DNA of 64,000 nt from DATAOG01 sp963798075 (GTDB taxonomy: Bacteria > Pseudomonadota > Alphaproteobacteria > Geminicoccales > Geminicoccaceae): positions 1 to 64,000 of the forward strand of contig CAWCRU010000032.1 of the NCBI GenBank assembly GCA_963798075.1, written 5' to 3'. Of this stretch, positions 43,086 to 53,406 are shown piece after piece (the first letter of the stretch is position 1; each line of letters opens with the position of its first letter). Below the pieces are notes generated by a model. The model worked only from the letters and a program-made list of their open reading frames with translations. It had not been told where the DNA came from and did not search any database. The position numbers and the translations under genes are program-made.

Positions 43086-43304
43086 TCATTTGCCGTCCCG
43101 GTCCGAGATGGCGTCGATGAAGGCCTGATCCTCGTCCTCATGCTGGCTCTGGGCGACCGCGAGCGACTGCCGGTGCGCCTCGGCCTCGAAGGCCGGCGAG
43201 CGGACGTCCGGGACCCAGATCTGGATCGGTCGCAGGCCCTGCCGGCGCAACCGTTCACGGTGCGCTCGGACCTTGTCTCGCGAGGGTCGGGTCGAGGTTG
43301 CCAT
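43086..43304 (-). CDS. MazE-like antitoxin (DUF3018 family)
   Basis: A 72-residue basic-then-acidic protein: RDKVRAHRERLRRQGLRPIQIWVPDVRSPAFEAEAHRQS is the DUF3018 signature, followed by an acidic tail (HEDEDQAFIDAI). ATG 43304 has GGAGG five bases upstream. A MazF toxin usually follows directly. Here the next gene, 63 bases downstream on the same strand, is the abortive-infection protein instead. Confidence 0.8.
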   Translation of the reverse strand: MATSTRPSRDKVRAHRERLRRQGLRPIQIWVPDVRSPAFEAEAHRQSLAVAQSQHEDEDQAFIDAISDRDGK

Positions 43305-43469
43305 GTCCGCCTCCGGCGGGGCTGCATGTAACTCGCCGCGGGTCAGTTGTCCAGATCTGAGCGACGGCTTGGACGGCACAGTCCTCGGGGCTCCGTGGTC
43401 GAGGCCGTTGTTGGGATTACTTGGATCAGAAACTGCCGCCGCCGCTCGCCGGCAACGCCGGCGCGGTGG

Positions 43470-44387
43470 TCAGTCCGGCAGGGGGATGAATTCGGGGTCG
43501 TCGGGGACCGGGGTGAAGGCGCCGGTCTTCCAGGCGAGCTTGGCCTGCTCGATCCGGTCCTGGGAGCTGGAGACGAAGTTCCACCAGATGTAGCGCGGGC
43601 CGTCCATCGGCTCGCCGCCCAACAGCATGAGCCGCGCGGGCGTGCGCGCCGTGATCGTGATGCGGTCGCCCGGACGGAATACCAGGAGCTGCATCGCCTC
43701 GAACGCGTCGCCCGCGATCTCGACCGTGCCGGAGACGATGTAGACGCCGCGCTCCTCGTGGCCGGCATCGAGCGGCAGGCGGGCGCCGGCGGCGAGCTCC
43801 GCGTCGGCGTAGAACATCTCCGAGAAGGTGCGGACGGGCGACCTGCGGCCGTAGAGGGAGCCCAGGATCAGGCGGACCGTCGCCCCCTGGTCGTCCACCA
43901 CCGGCAGATCCGCCGTGCCGTGGTGGACGAAGGAGGCTTCCGTCTCCTCATGCGGCTTGGGCAGGGCGACCCAGGTCTGGATGCCGAAGAGCTTGGCGCC
44001 TTTGGCGCGCGCCTTTGCGCCCGAGCGTTCGGAATGGGCGATGCCGCGGCCGGCGGTCATCCAGTTGACCTCGCCCGGGCGGATCGGCTGCAGGGTGCCC
44101 AGGCTGTCGCGATGGATGATCTCGCCGGCCAGGAGATAGGTCACGGTCGCGAGCCCGATGTGCGGGTGCGGGCGCACGTCGATGCCCTGGCCGAGCAGGA
44201 ACTCGGCCGGCCCCATCTGGTCGAAGAAGATGAAGGGCCCGACCATCTGGCGGCGCGAGGACGGCAGCGCGCGGCGGACCTCGAAGCCGCCGAGATCGCG
44301 CGCCCGCGGCACGATCACGGTCTCGATCGGGCTCACTTCCGCCTCGAGCTGCTCGCACTTGGGGTCGATCGCCGCCTGCCAGCTCAT
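43470..44387 (-). CDS. Pirin family protein
   Basis: A 305-residue bicupin. The N-terminal cupin has the metal site HPHIGLATVTYLLAGEIIHRDSLG plus WMTAGRGIAHSE. The C-terminal cupin contains the conserved GVYIVSGTVEIAG and LMLLGGEPM. Bacterial pirins include quercetin dioxygenases and redox regulators. A GGGAGGGGAG site precedes ATG 44387. It lies 72 bases after the ubiX-like gene on the same strand, so it may be the last gene of the uptake and decarboxylation operon. Confidence 0.87.
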   Translation of the reverse strand: MSWQAAIDPKCEQLEAEVSPIETVIVPRARDLGGFEVRRALPSSRRQMVGPFIFFDQMGPAEFLLGQGIDVRPHPHIGLATVTYLLAGEIIHRDSLGTLQPIRPGEVNWMTAGRGIAHSERSGAKARAKGAKLFGIQTWVALPKPHEETEASFVHHGTADLPVVDDQGATVRLILGSLYGRRSPVRTFSEMFYADAELAAGARLPLDAGHEERGVYIVSGTVEIAGDAFEAMQLLVFRPGDRITITARTPARLMLLGGEPMDGPRYIWWNFVSSSQDRIEQAKLAWKTGAFTPVPDDPEFIPLPD

Positions 44388-44459
44388 CGTTGCTCTCCCC
44401 TCCCGGGCTGCGGTCGAAACAATGGTGCAGGCGACCGGGCGCGGCAAGACCGGGGCGCC

Positions 44460-45056
44460 TTAAGCTTCGTCCTCGCGCCAGCGCCGCGGCAGGTCGTTGT
44501 CGATCTCGAACAGGTCGAGGACCCGCCCGATCGCGTGGTCGACCAGCTCCTCGACCGACTTGGGGCGGATGTAGAAGGCCGGCACCGGGGGTGCGATCAC
44601 GGCGCCCATGCGGGCGAGCTTGAGCAGGCTCTCGAGGTGGCCCGCGTGCAAGGGCGTCTCGCGCAGCATCAGGACGAGTTTTCGTTGTTCCTTGAGGACC
44701 ACGTCCGCCGCGCGGGAGATCGCGGTGTGGGTCGTGCCGTTCGCGATGTCCGACATGGTGCGCACCGAGCAGGGAGCGATCACCATGCCGCGGGTCCGAA
44801 ACGAGCCCGAGGCGATCCGGCCGCCGATGTCGCTCTCGGCATAGACGTGGTCGGCCAGCGCCTTGACCTCGGCGGGCTTGAGGTCGAGCTCGGCAGCGAG
44901 CGTGCGCTCGGCGGCCTTGGTCATGCAGAGGTGGCTCTCGAGGCCGAGCCTGCGGCAGGCCTCCAGCAGGCGCAGGCCATAGATGGCGCCGGAAGCACCG
45001 GTGATGCCGACGATCAGACGCCGGCGCCAGTCCGGCTCGGCCGGGTGCCTGCTCAT
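44460..45056 (-). CDS. UbiX-like flavin prenyltransferase
   Basis: A 198-residue flavoprotein of the UbiX/Pad1 family: VGITGASGAIYGLRLLEAC, FRTRGMVIAPCSVRTMSDIANG, and LMLRETPLHAGHLESLLKLARMGAVIAPP. It attaches a dimethylallyl group to FMN, making the prenyl-FMN cofactor for UbiD enzymes. Its start overlaps the ubiD-like stop by ATGA, so cofactor maker and user are produced together. The dedicated copy suggests a catabolic UbiD system separate from ubiquinone synthesis. Confidence 0.87.
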   Translation of the reverse strand: MSRHPAEPDWRRRLIVGITGASGAIYGLRLLEACRRLGLESHLCMTKAAERTLAAELDLKPAEVKALADHVYAESDIGGRIASGSFRTRGMVIAPCSVRTMSDIANGTTHTAISRAADVVLKEQRKLVLMLRETPLHAGHLESLLKLARMGAVIAPPVPAFYIRPKSVEELVDHAIGRVLDLFEIDNDLPRRWREDEA

Positions 45057-46423
45057 GCGCCGCCTTCGAGCTCGTAGTCCTCGAGCGCCACCTCCTTGTA
45101 GGCGGCGCGGTCGTGCTCGGAGGTGTAGGGAAACGGCCGCGTGCAGTCGAAGCCGATCTTGGCGCCGAGATAATCGGGAAAGCTCGGGTTGAGGCCGTGG
45201 CCGAAGCAGGCGGGGACCGTGATCACGCCGGTCAAGGGGTCGAGCCGGGTGGTCATCGCCCACTCGACGTCCATGGGATTGCGGATGTCGACGTCGTCGT
45301 CGACCACGGTCACCATCTTGAGCGGCGGGAAGGCAGCGAAGGTCGCCATGATCGCCTGCTTGGACCAGCCGGCGCGGAGCGGCCGCATGGCCACGATGCA
45401 GTGATAGAAGCCGCAGCCGCCGTGGCTGAAGTAGACGTCCTTGACGCCCGGCACCTGGCGCTGGACCAGGGCCAAGACGTTCGCCTCGCCGAGCAGGCCC
45501 ACCGAGTTCCAGACCTCGACGCCCGAGAGGATGGTCTGGAAGACCGGCCGCTCGCGGTGGTGGACCGCCCTGACGTGGACCACCGGCCGCGGCGCGCGCC
45601 TGGCGTAAAAGCCCGTGACCTCGGCGAACGGGCCCTCGGGTGCGACCTCGCCCGGCACCATCTCGCATTCGAGCGCGTACATGGCGTTCGCGATCAGCTC
45701 GACCGCGGAGGTCTTGCCCGCCACGAGCTCGAGCGGCGAGCCCTGGAACTCGCTCGCGATGCCGAGCTCGTCGGTGTCGATGGGCGCGGCCTCGGACGGC
45801 GTCGCCGCCGCGAAATGGACGCCCGGCCCGACGCCCACGTTGAGCGTGAAAGGCAGCGTCTCGCCGCGCTTTGCCGCCTTGTCGAGATAGGCCTCGAGAT
45901 GGCGTCCGGCGTCGATGTTGATCGTCATGGTGTCCGGGCCCGTCACCAGGAAGCGCTGGATCGAGGCGTTGCGCACGCCGCTCTCGGGGTCCTTGGCGAC
46001 CACCACGGCGGCATCGAAGTAGGGCCCGCCATCCAGGAGGGCATGGGTCGGAATCGGCAGCTTCCCGAGATCGACCCGGTTGTCGGTGACTTCCGTCACC
46101 GGGCCGCGGTCCTTGACCACCGGCGGCATAGGCTGCTGCTGCCAGCGCTTGATGCAGCCCGAGACGAAGCCCGGCAGCTGCTTCTCGGGCTGCCCCAGAA
46201 GGTCCGCCAGCAGCGCGCGCGACCAGTAGAGCCCGGTGAACACCGGCGCATCATGGCCTTTGACCTTCTCGAACAGCACCGCCGCCGGTCGGCCCTCGAG
46301 CCTGGCGGCAACGCCGGCCAGATCGTGCACCGGATCGACCTCGGATTTGACCTTGATGAGGCGTCCGCGCTCGTCGAGGCGCTCGATGATCTTGCCAAGG
46401 TCGCCCAGCAGCTCGTTCGCCAT
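45053..46423 (-). CDS. UbiD family prenyl-FMN-dependent decarboxylase
   Basis: A 456-residue protein: ILSGVEVWNSVGLLGEANVL, the catalytic EGPFAEVTGFY with its glutamate, NASIQRFLVTGPDTM, and VDDDVDIRNPMDVEWAMTTR. UbiD enzymes reversibly decarboxylate aromatic or alpha,beta-unsaturated acids. The substrate is not readable, but the gene follows 42 bases after the second Liv transporter, so the imported acid is the likely substrate. ATG 46423 with GGGAAAGG is preferred to GTG 46435. Confidence 0.87.
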   Translation of the reverse strand: MANELLGDLGKIIERLDERGRLIKVKSEVDPVHDLAGVAARLEGRPAAVLFEKVKGHDAPVFTGLYWSRALLADLLGQPEKQLPGFVSGCIKRWQQQPMPPVVKDRGPVTEVTDNRVDLGKLPIPTHALLDGGPYFDAAVVVAKDPESGVRNASIQRFLVTGPDTMTINIDAGRHLEAYLDKAAKRGETLPFTLNVGVGPGVHFAAATPSEAAPIDTDELGIASEFQGSPLELVAGKTSAVELIANAMYALECEMVPGEVAPEGPFAEVTGFYARRAPRPVVHVRAVHHRERPVFQTILSGVEVWNSVGLLGEANVLALVQRQVPGVKDVYFSHGGCGFYHCIVAMRPLRAGWSKQAIMATFAAFPPLKMVTVVDDDVDIRNPMDVEWAMTTRLDPLTGVITVPACFGHGLNPSFPDYLGAKIGFDCTRPFPYTSEHDRAAYKEVALEDYELEGGA

Positions 46424-46464
46424 CGCCTTTCCCACAAACCAGCGAGCCCCCCGTGATCCGGCAG

Positions 46465-47170
<706 letters not shown>

Positions 47171-47178
<8 letters not shown>

Positions 47179-47957
47179 GGCGGCGCTTGCCCAGATAGAC
47201 CTCGCGCACCCGCTCGTCGGCTGCAATGTCGGCGGGCGCGCCCTCGGTCAGGATGGCGCCCTCGGCCATGACCGTGATCCGTCTCGCGAACCGGAAGACG
47301 AGGTCCATGTCGTGCTCGACGATCAGGACCGCGATGTCCGCGGGCAGAGCCTCGATCGCATCGAGGATGAGGTGGCTCTCGGCCTCGGACACGCCGGCCG
47401 CCGGCTCGTCGAGGAGCAGAACCTTGGGCCTTGCCGCCAGCGCCAGCGCGATCTCGACCAGCCGCTGGCGCCCGTAGGGCAGGGTCGCGATCGGGGCCTG
47501 CGCCTGGTCCACGAGGCCGAACGTCTCCAGCAGCGCGAACGCCTCGTCGAGCAGCGGGGCGTCGGCGCCGAGCGGCCGCCACCAGCGCCGGCTCGACCCG
47601 CGGCGCTCGCCGATCGCCAGCAGAACATGATCTATGACCGGAAGAGTTCGAAATAACTGATTGATTTGAAACGTTCTGGCGAGACCAAGCCTCACCCGAT
47701 CGGGTGCCGGCAGGTCGGTCACGTCACTGCGCGTCGAGCCGGACCCGGCCGGCGCTCGGCGCCAGCGCGCCGCTGACCAGGTTGATGAGCGTGGTCTTGC
47801 CGGCGCCGTTCGGCCCGATCAGGGCCTGGCGGCTGCCGCGCTCGAGCTTCAGGTCGACGTTGGCGGTGACGGCAAGGCCGCCGAAGCTCTTGCAGAGCGC
47901 CCGGGTCTCGAGCGCGGGCGCGGCTTCAGGGACGACGCCCACGGCTCCGGCCATCAT
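47171..47957 (-). CDS. Branched-chain amino acid-type ABC ATPase, LivG-like (second system, one-base frameshift)
   Basis: Starts at ATG 47957 overlapping the livM stop (ATGA). The N-terminal part contains Walker A IGPNGAGKTTLINLVSG. An extra C near 47732 breaks the frame after SAGRVRLD. In the next frame the protein continues VTDLPAPDRVRLGLARTFQINQ, signature LPYGRQRLVEIALAL, Walker B LLLDEPAAGVSEAE and switch IVEHDMDLV to the stop at 47171. Repaired length is about 261 residues. Likely a sequence error, since both flanking genes overlap it perfectly. Confidence 0.83.
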
Positions 47958-48937
47958 CGGCCGCCCCGCCAGCGCGCGAGCCCGAGGTCGAGCAGCCCGA
48001 GCATGCCCCCCCGCCAGAACAGCACCGCCAGCACGAGGACCAGGCCGACCCCGAACTGCCAGAATTCGGGACTGAGCTTGGCCAGCTGATCCTCGAGGAG
48101 ATAGTAGGCGGTGCCGCCGACGAAGGCGCCATAGAGCCGCCCGGTCCCGCCCAGGACCAGCACGACCAGGACCGTGCCCGAGCGGGCGAAGCTGAAGACG
48201 TCCAGGGTCACGAAGGCGTTGGCCTGCGCGAACAGGCCGCCCGCGATGCCGGCAAGCGTCGCGGAGACCGTGAAGATCAGGACCTTGCGCTCGAGGACGT
48301 CGCAGCCGAGCGCGCGCATGCGCAACGGATTCTCGCGCAAGCCCTCGAGCGACAGGCCGAACGACGAATGGACGAGCCGCCGGCAGACCAGAAAGGCGAG
48401 GAACAGCACGGCCAGCGCATAGCAGTAGTAGGTGTGCCCATAGAGGTCGTTTTCGAAGCGGCCGAAGAGCGGCGCCGGGGTGATCCCGGAGAGGCCATCG
48501 AAGCCGCCGGTCCAAGGGGCCAGCGCATTCGCCGCCTGCAGCAGCATGAGGCCGACCGCGAGCGTCAGCATCAAGAGCGCGAGGCCGTGGTAGCGAAGCA
48601 GGAGCCGACCGGACAGCCAGCCGGCGAGCCCGGCGACGAGGCCTGCCGCCAGCAGGCCGCTGATCGGCTCGTGCCAGCCGAGCCGCGCCGAGAGCATGCC
48701 CGCGACGTAGGCGCCGAGCCCGAACCAGGCGGCGTGACCGAGCGTCACGATGCCGGCGTAGCCGAGGATCAGATCGAGCGACAGCGCGAACAGGATCAGG
48801 ATCAGGATCTGGGTCCCGAGGTAGGCGTAGTCCGGGAACAGGACGAACGCCAGGATCGCGAGCGCCCAGGGCAAAGCCTCGATCGGCCGCCAGCGATGGC
48901 GCGCCGCGACAGCCGCCCTTGCGGCCGCGCCCGCCAC
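47954..48937 (-). CDS. Branched-chain amino acid-type ABC permease, LivM-like (second system)
   Basis: A 327-residue membrane protein: FALSLDLILGYAGIVTLGHAAWFGLGAYVAG, LEGLRENPLRMRALGCDV coupling loop and VLVVLVLGGTGRLYGAFVGG. The only plausible start is GTG 48937, directly after AAAGGG and 5 bases beyond the livH stop. It forms the pore with LivH. Confidence 0.85.
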   Translation of the reverse strand: MAGAAARAAVAARHRWRPIEALPWALAILAFVLFPDYAYLGTQILILILFALSLDLILGYAGIVTLGHAAWFGLGAYVAGMLSARLGWHEPISGLLAAGLVAGLAGWLSGRLLLRYHGLALLMLTLAVGLMLLQAANALAPWTGGFDGLSGITPAPLFGRFENDLYGHTYYCYALAVLFLAFLVCRRLVHSSFGLSLEGLRENPLRMRALGCDVLERKVLIFTVSATLAGIAGGLFAQANAFVTLDVFSFARSGTVLVVLVLGGTGRLYGAFVGGTAYYLLEDQLAKLSPEFWQFGVGLVLVLAVLFWRGGMLGLLDLGLARWRGGR

Positions 48938-48942
48938 CCCTT

Positions 48943-49812
48943 TCAGGCCTGCCGGCCTCTCGCCAGCAGCCCCTCGGGCCGGGCGAGCAGCAGGGCAACC
49001 GTCGCGACGTAGATGAAGAAGGCGCCGCCCTCCGGCCAGAGATACTTGCCGGCATTGTCGAGGAAGCCCAGGATCAGCGCCGCCAGGAACGCGCCCTTGA
49101 GGCTGCCCGTGCCGCCGACCGCGACCACGATCAGGAACAGCACGAGATATTGGGTCGCAAAGGTCGGCGACAGGCCGACGATGTCGATCGCGAGCCCGCC
49201 GCCGAGCGCCGCCATGCCGCTGCCGAAGGCGAAGGTAGCCGTGAACAGCCGGTCGACGTCGATGCCGACCGACTGGGCCATGCGCCGGTTGTCGACCGCC
49301 GCCCGGATCCTGGCGCCGAGCAGGGTGCGCTCGAAGACGAGCCAAAGGAACCCCATGAAGGCGGCGCCGACCCCGATCAGCACCACCCGGTAGGTGGGGA
49401 AGGCCCGGAACCCGAGGTCGATCTGGCCCTTGAGGTAGTCCGGCAGCCGGACCGGCACGGGCGCCGGGCCGTAGACGAAGGTGACCGCGGCGGTCGCCAT
49501 CAGGACGAGGCCGATGGTCAGCATCACCTGATCGAGCTCGGGGGCTCCGTAGAGGCGGGCGTAGAGCAGGCGCTCCAGCACGACGCTGGCGGCCGCGACC
49601 ACCGCGAAGGCCACCAGCAGAGCCAGCGGGAACGGCAGCCCGAGGCGGTTCATCGCCGAGACCGTGACGTAGCCGCCGAGCATCGCGAAGGCGCCATGGG
49701 CGAGGTTGACGAAGCCCATCAGGCCCATGGTGACCGAGAGGCCCACCGCGATCACGAACAGCATCATGCCGTAGGCGAGGCCGTCGAACAGGATGCTGAT
49801 CAGGACCTGCAT
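48943..49812 (-). CDS. Branched-chain amino acid-type ABC permease, LivH-like (second system)
   Basis: A 289-residue membrane protein: DGLAYGMMLFVIAVGLSVTMGLMGFVNLAHGAFAMLGGYV, RAAVDNRRMAQSVGIDVDR coupling loop, and VVAVGGTGSLKGAFLAALILG. ATG 49812 lies about 55 bases after the binding-protein gene. Core pore subunit of the second system. Confidence 0.87.
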   Translation of the reverse strand: MQVLISILFDGLAYGMMLFVIAVGLSVTMGLMGFVNLAHGAFAMLGGYVTVSAMNRLGLPFPLALLVAFAVVAAASVVLERLLYARLYGAPELDQVMLTIGLVLMATAAVTFVYGPAPVPVRLPDYLKGQIDLGFRAFPTYRVVLIGVGAAFMGFLWLVFERTLLGARIRAAVDNRRMAQSVGIDVDRLFTATFAFGSGMAALGGGLAIDIVGLSPTFATQYLVLFLIVVAVGGTGSLKGAFLAALILGFLDNAGKYLWPEGGAFFIYVATVALLLARPEGLLARGRQA

Positions 49813-49866
49813 CGGCTCGCCCGGCCGGGCCCGGCCGCCGTCCGGGCGACCGGCAGCCGCCTCAGC

Positions 49867-51073
49867 TCATTGGCCGCAGCGGCCGATCTTGAGCGCCTTG
49901 CAGGGGTCCTTGACCTGCGGGATGACCTCGAGGGTGCGCGTGTGCAGGCGGCCGCCCTCGGCGTAGACCTCGTCCACCTTCATGTCCTGGACGATGTCGC
50001 GGGTCTCGGGATCGATCATGACCTTGCCGCGCGGGCCATCGAAGGTCCAGCCCTTCCAGATCTGCATGGTGCGCTCGGGATCGATCGTGCCGTTTTGCTC
50101 GACCACCGCGTCGACGATCGCGGCCATGCCGTCGTAGCCGGCCGCGGCCATGAAGTCGGGCGTCGAACTCGGCGCCATAGGCCTTCTTCCAGGCGGCGAC
50201 GAACTTCTGGTTGGCGGGGTTGTCGAGGTCGGCCTGATACTGGCCGAGGGTGATCACGCCGACCGCGACGTCGCCCAGGCCCTGGAGCTTGGTGTCCTGG
50301 ACGATGTCGCCAGGTCCGATCAGGCGCACGCCCGCATCCTTCATGCCGAGCTCGGCGTAGGTCTTGAAGATCGCCGCCGCGTGGTTGCCGGCCGGCACGA
50401 ACACGTAGAAGCAGTCGGGCTTCGCGTCCTTGACCCGCTGCATGAACGGCGTGAAGTCGGGCACTTCGGCCGGGCCGCCCATCGGGATGGCATCGACCAC
50501 GCGGCCGCCCGCCTGCTCGAAGCCGGTCTTGAAGGCCTCGAGCGCGTCCTTGCCGGGCGGGTAGTCGGTGTAGCCGACCGCGGCGGTCTTGCAGTCGAGC
50601 TTCTGGAAGGCGTACTCGCCCATCGGGTAGCTCGTCTGCCACATGGTCATCGAGACGCGGGCGAGGTACGGCGACAGGCTCGGGATCCAGGCGGTCGCGG
50701 CGTTCAGGATCAGGGTCGGGACCTTGGCCTGCGAGATCAGGGGCGCGCTCGCGATGATGTTGGGCGAGAACACGAAGCCGGTCAGAAGGTCGACCTTCTC
50801 GCGCACGATCAGCTCCTGGACCGCGGTCTTGGCGACGTCGCCGCCGGGGCCCTTGGAGTCGCGCTTGATGAGCAGGATCTGGTTCGCCCCGAGCTTGGCC
50901 TTGCCCGCCTCGGCGAGGTACAGGTCCATGCCGCGCTGGATCTGCTCGCCGAACTCGGCGCCGTTGCCGGAATAGGTCAGCACGACGCCGACCTTGACCG
51001 TGCTGGCGGCCGAGGGCGTGCTCGCGGCCAGAGCCAGCGCCAGGCCCCAGGCCCACGTCTTTGCCACTTGCAT
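49867..51073 (-). CDS. Branched-chain amino acid/aromatic-acid ABC transporter substrate-binding protein (second system, one-base frameshift)
   Basis: ATG 51073 has GGGAGG upstream and a signal peptide (AWGLALALAASTPSAAS). The fold starts VKVGVVLTYSGNGAEFGEQI and includes KVDLLTGFVFSPNIIASAPL. One extra G near 50162 separates AYGAEF from TPDFMAAAGYDGMAAIVDAV. The repaired protein is about 401 residues and ends in a cysteine-containing tail (PCKALKIGRCG). It is the first gene of the Liv-UbiD-UbiX operon. Relatives in this group bind aromatic acids as well as amino acids. Confidence 0.85.
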
Positions 51074-51187
51074 CGTCGCCTCCCGCACGCGGCCGCGCCA
51101 GGATTTCCGGCTGCGATCTCGCGTGATCCCGGGCGCCATATTCAGGGACCCGGCCGCTTTGGGCAAGGCCGTGTTCGAGCCGCCACC

Positions 51188-52042
51188 TCAGACCACGGTT
51201 CGGTAGCGCTCGGCGATGACCTCGAGCACCTCGTCCGGGTCGCGTTGCCACCAGTCGTCCTTGGAGAAGATCTCGGCCTCGATGAAGCCCTCGTAGCCCG
51301 CGGCCTCGACGAGCGCGCGGATCTTCGGGAGGTCGATCGCGCCGTCGCCCATCATGGCGCGGTCGAACACCAGATCGCGGGTCGGCAGCCGCCAGTCGCT
51401 GACATGGAAGCCGAGGATCCGGCGGGCGGCGCCCGCGCGCGCGATCTGCGGCGCGAGCTCAAGATCCCACCAGACGTGATAGACGTCGATCGCGATCCCT
51501 AATCCTTCTCGACCTGATGGATCAAGCTCATCGCACAAGTCGTTGGCGTGCCGCAGCGTATTGACGGCGCAGCGATCTGCGGCCTGCATCGGATGCAAGG
51601 GCTCGATCGCGAGCGGTACCCCGGCCGCGCGCGCAAAGGGCAGGAGGGCTGCGATCCCGTCCCGGATCTGGGCGCGCGCCCCTTCGAGGTCCTTGGAGCC
51701 CGCCGGCAGGCCGCCCGCGACCAGGATCAGGCATTCGGCGCCAAGCGTTGCCGCCTCGTCGAGCGCGCGGCGGCTGTCCTCGATCGCCGCCTGCCGTCCG
51801 GCCGCATCGAGGGCCGTGAACAGGCCGCCCCGGCAGTAGCCCGAGACCGCGAGGCCGGCATCCCTGAGCCGGCGCGCGGTCTCCCTGACGCCCAGCGCCT
51901 GGACGGGCTCGCGCCAGGGCGCGATCGCCGGAATGCCGTGGCGGGCGCAGCCTTCGATCGCCTGCGCCATGCCCCATGCCTCGCGCACGGTCGCCCAATT
52001 GAGCGACAGGTGGTCGAGCCCGCCCTTCGCAAGGTCACGCAT
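51188..52042 (-). CDS. Sugar phosphate isomerase/epimerase-like TIM-barrel protein
   Basis: A 284-residue xylose-isomerase-type barrel. Metal ligands are visible: Glu in PLAIEPLHPM, Asp in IAIDVYHVWWD, His in GFHVSDWRLP, and Glu in FIEAEIFSKDDWW. ATG 52042 overlaps the DUF993 stop (TGATG). Together with DUF993 and the Gfo/Idh oxidoreductase upstream it looks like a pathway for an oxidised or unusual sugar. Confidence 0.85.
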   Translation of the reverse strand: MRDLAKGGLDHLSLNWATVREAWGMAQAIEGCARHGIPAIAPWREPVQALGVRETARRLRDAGLAVSGYCRGGLFTALDAAGRQAAIEDSRRALDEAATLGAECLILVAGGLPAGSKDLEGARAQIRDGIAALLPFARAAGVPLAIEPLHPMQAADRCAVNTLRHANDLCDELDPSGREGLGIAIDVYHVWWDLELAPQIARAGAARRILGFHVSDWRLPTRDLVFDRAMMGDGAIDLPKIRALVEAAGYEGFIEAEIFSKDDWWQRDPDEVLEVIAERYRTVV

Positions 52043-53209
52043 CAGACGCCGATCCCGCGCACCGCCAGCACCGCCCGCATGCGGCTGATCGCCAGCTCCG
52101 GATCGCGCAGGAGGCCTGCCGATGTCGGCGAGGCGGAACAGCTCGGCCAGGTGCAGGACCGAGCGGGCGCTCTCCTGGCCGCCGACCATGGTGAAGTGGT
52201 CCTGGTGGCCATTGAGGTAAGCCATGAACACGACGCCGGCCTTGTAGAAGCGGGTCGGGGCTTTGAAGATGTGGCGCGAGAGCGGCACGGTCGGCGCCAG
52301 GATCTCGTGGAACGCCGCGGTCCGCTCCTCGGCGAGTGCTGAGAGCGCCGCCGCGGCCGCGGGCGCGATCGGATCGAAGATCCCGAGCAGGGCGTCGCTG
52401 TGCCGTTCGCCATCGCCCGCGATCAGCTCGGCGTAGTTGAAGTCGTCGCCGGTATACATGCGCACCCCCGCCGGCAGGCGCGCCCTGAGCGCGATCTCCT
52501 TGTCCTTGTCGAGCAGGGACAGCTTGATGCCGTCGACCTTGGCCCGGTGGTCCTCGATGATGGCGATGCAGACGTCCATTGCCGCCCCGTGATCGGTGTG
52601 GCCGAAATAGCCCACGAGCGCCGGGTCGAACATTTCGCCCAGCCAATGGATGATGCAGGGCTCGCGCAGCTGGCGAAGGATGCGGCCATAGACCCTGGCG
52701 TAGTCGTCGGGCGAGCGGGCGCAGGCGGCGAGCGCCCGGCTCGCCATCAGGATGATCCGGCCGCCCAGCGCCTCGATCGCCTCGATCTGCTCCTCGTAGG
52801 CGCCGATCACGTCGGCCGTGGTCAGATCTGGCGATGGTGCCAGGTGATCGGTCCCTGCACCGCAGGCGATCAGCGCGTCGCCCCGCGATGTCGCGGCCGC
52901 GAGCGACCGCCGGATCAGCTCGAGCGAGGCGGGCCAGTCGAGGCCCATGCCGCGCTGCGCGGTATCCATCGCCTCGGCGACGCCAAGGCCCAGGTCCCAG
53001 AGATGCTCGCGGTAGGCGATCGTTTGGTCCCAGTCGATCGCCGCATCCAGCCAGGGATCGACGTCGGCGAGCGGATCGGCGACCACATGCGCTGCGGCAT
53101 AGGCGACCCGGTCGAACGGGCGAGCGACCCGGGGCGGGAAGGTCGCGGCGGCATGCAGCCGGTACTCAGCCAGATGGCCGATCGCGCTCGGCAGTCTGAT
53201 CGATCGCAT
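52042..53209 (-). CDS. DUF993 family protein (dihydrodipicolinate synthase-like barrel; one-base frameshift)
   Basis: ATG 53209 follows GGGGGGAG. Family features: RVAYAAAHVVADPLADVDPW, CGAGTDHLAP, IHWLGEMFDPALVGYFGHTD, and KLSLLDKDKEIALRARL with a likely Schiff-base-region lysine. An extra A near 52121 breaks the frame. Repaired, it ends GLLRDPELAISRMRAVLAVRGIGV, about 388 residues. DUF993 proteins accompany TIM-barrel isomerases and Gfo/Idh oxidoreductases in sugar catabolic loci; an aldolase-like cleavage is plausible but unproven. Confidence 0.82.
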
Positions 53210-53406
53210 GTTTGCTCCCCCCTGCCTCGCGGCCGAGCGCCGTTCCAGGGGACATACGTCCGGGGCGGAACCTCCGCAAGCTGCCGATGAAGACCCTCGT
53301 TGGCGCGTGGATCCGGCGAAGATACAACTATTGATAAATTAACTTATCGTTAGGAATCGCCAATTACTGTGCGACCGGGCGGACGAAACCTGCTTGAGGT
53401 CCGGGC

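Noticed and set aside
43050..43088. In-frame translation GDGWADLLGE after the TGA of the MazE-like antitoxin, suggesting readthrough
   Set aside because: A normal family length is reached at the TGA and nothing indicates recoding; ten open codons can occur by chance in GC-rich DNA.
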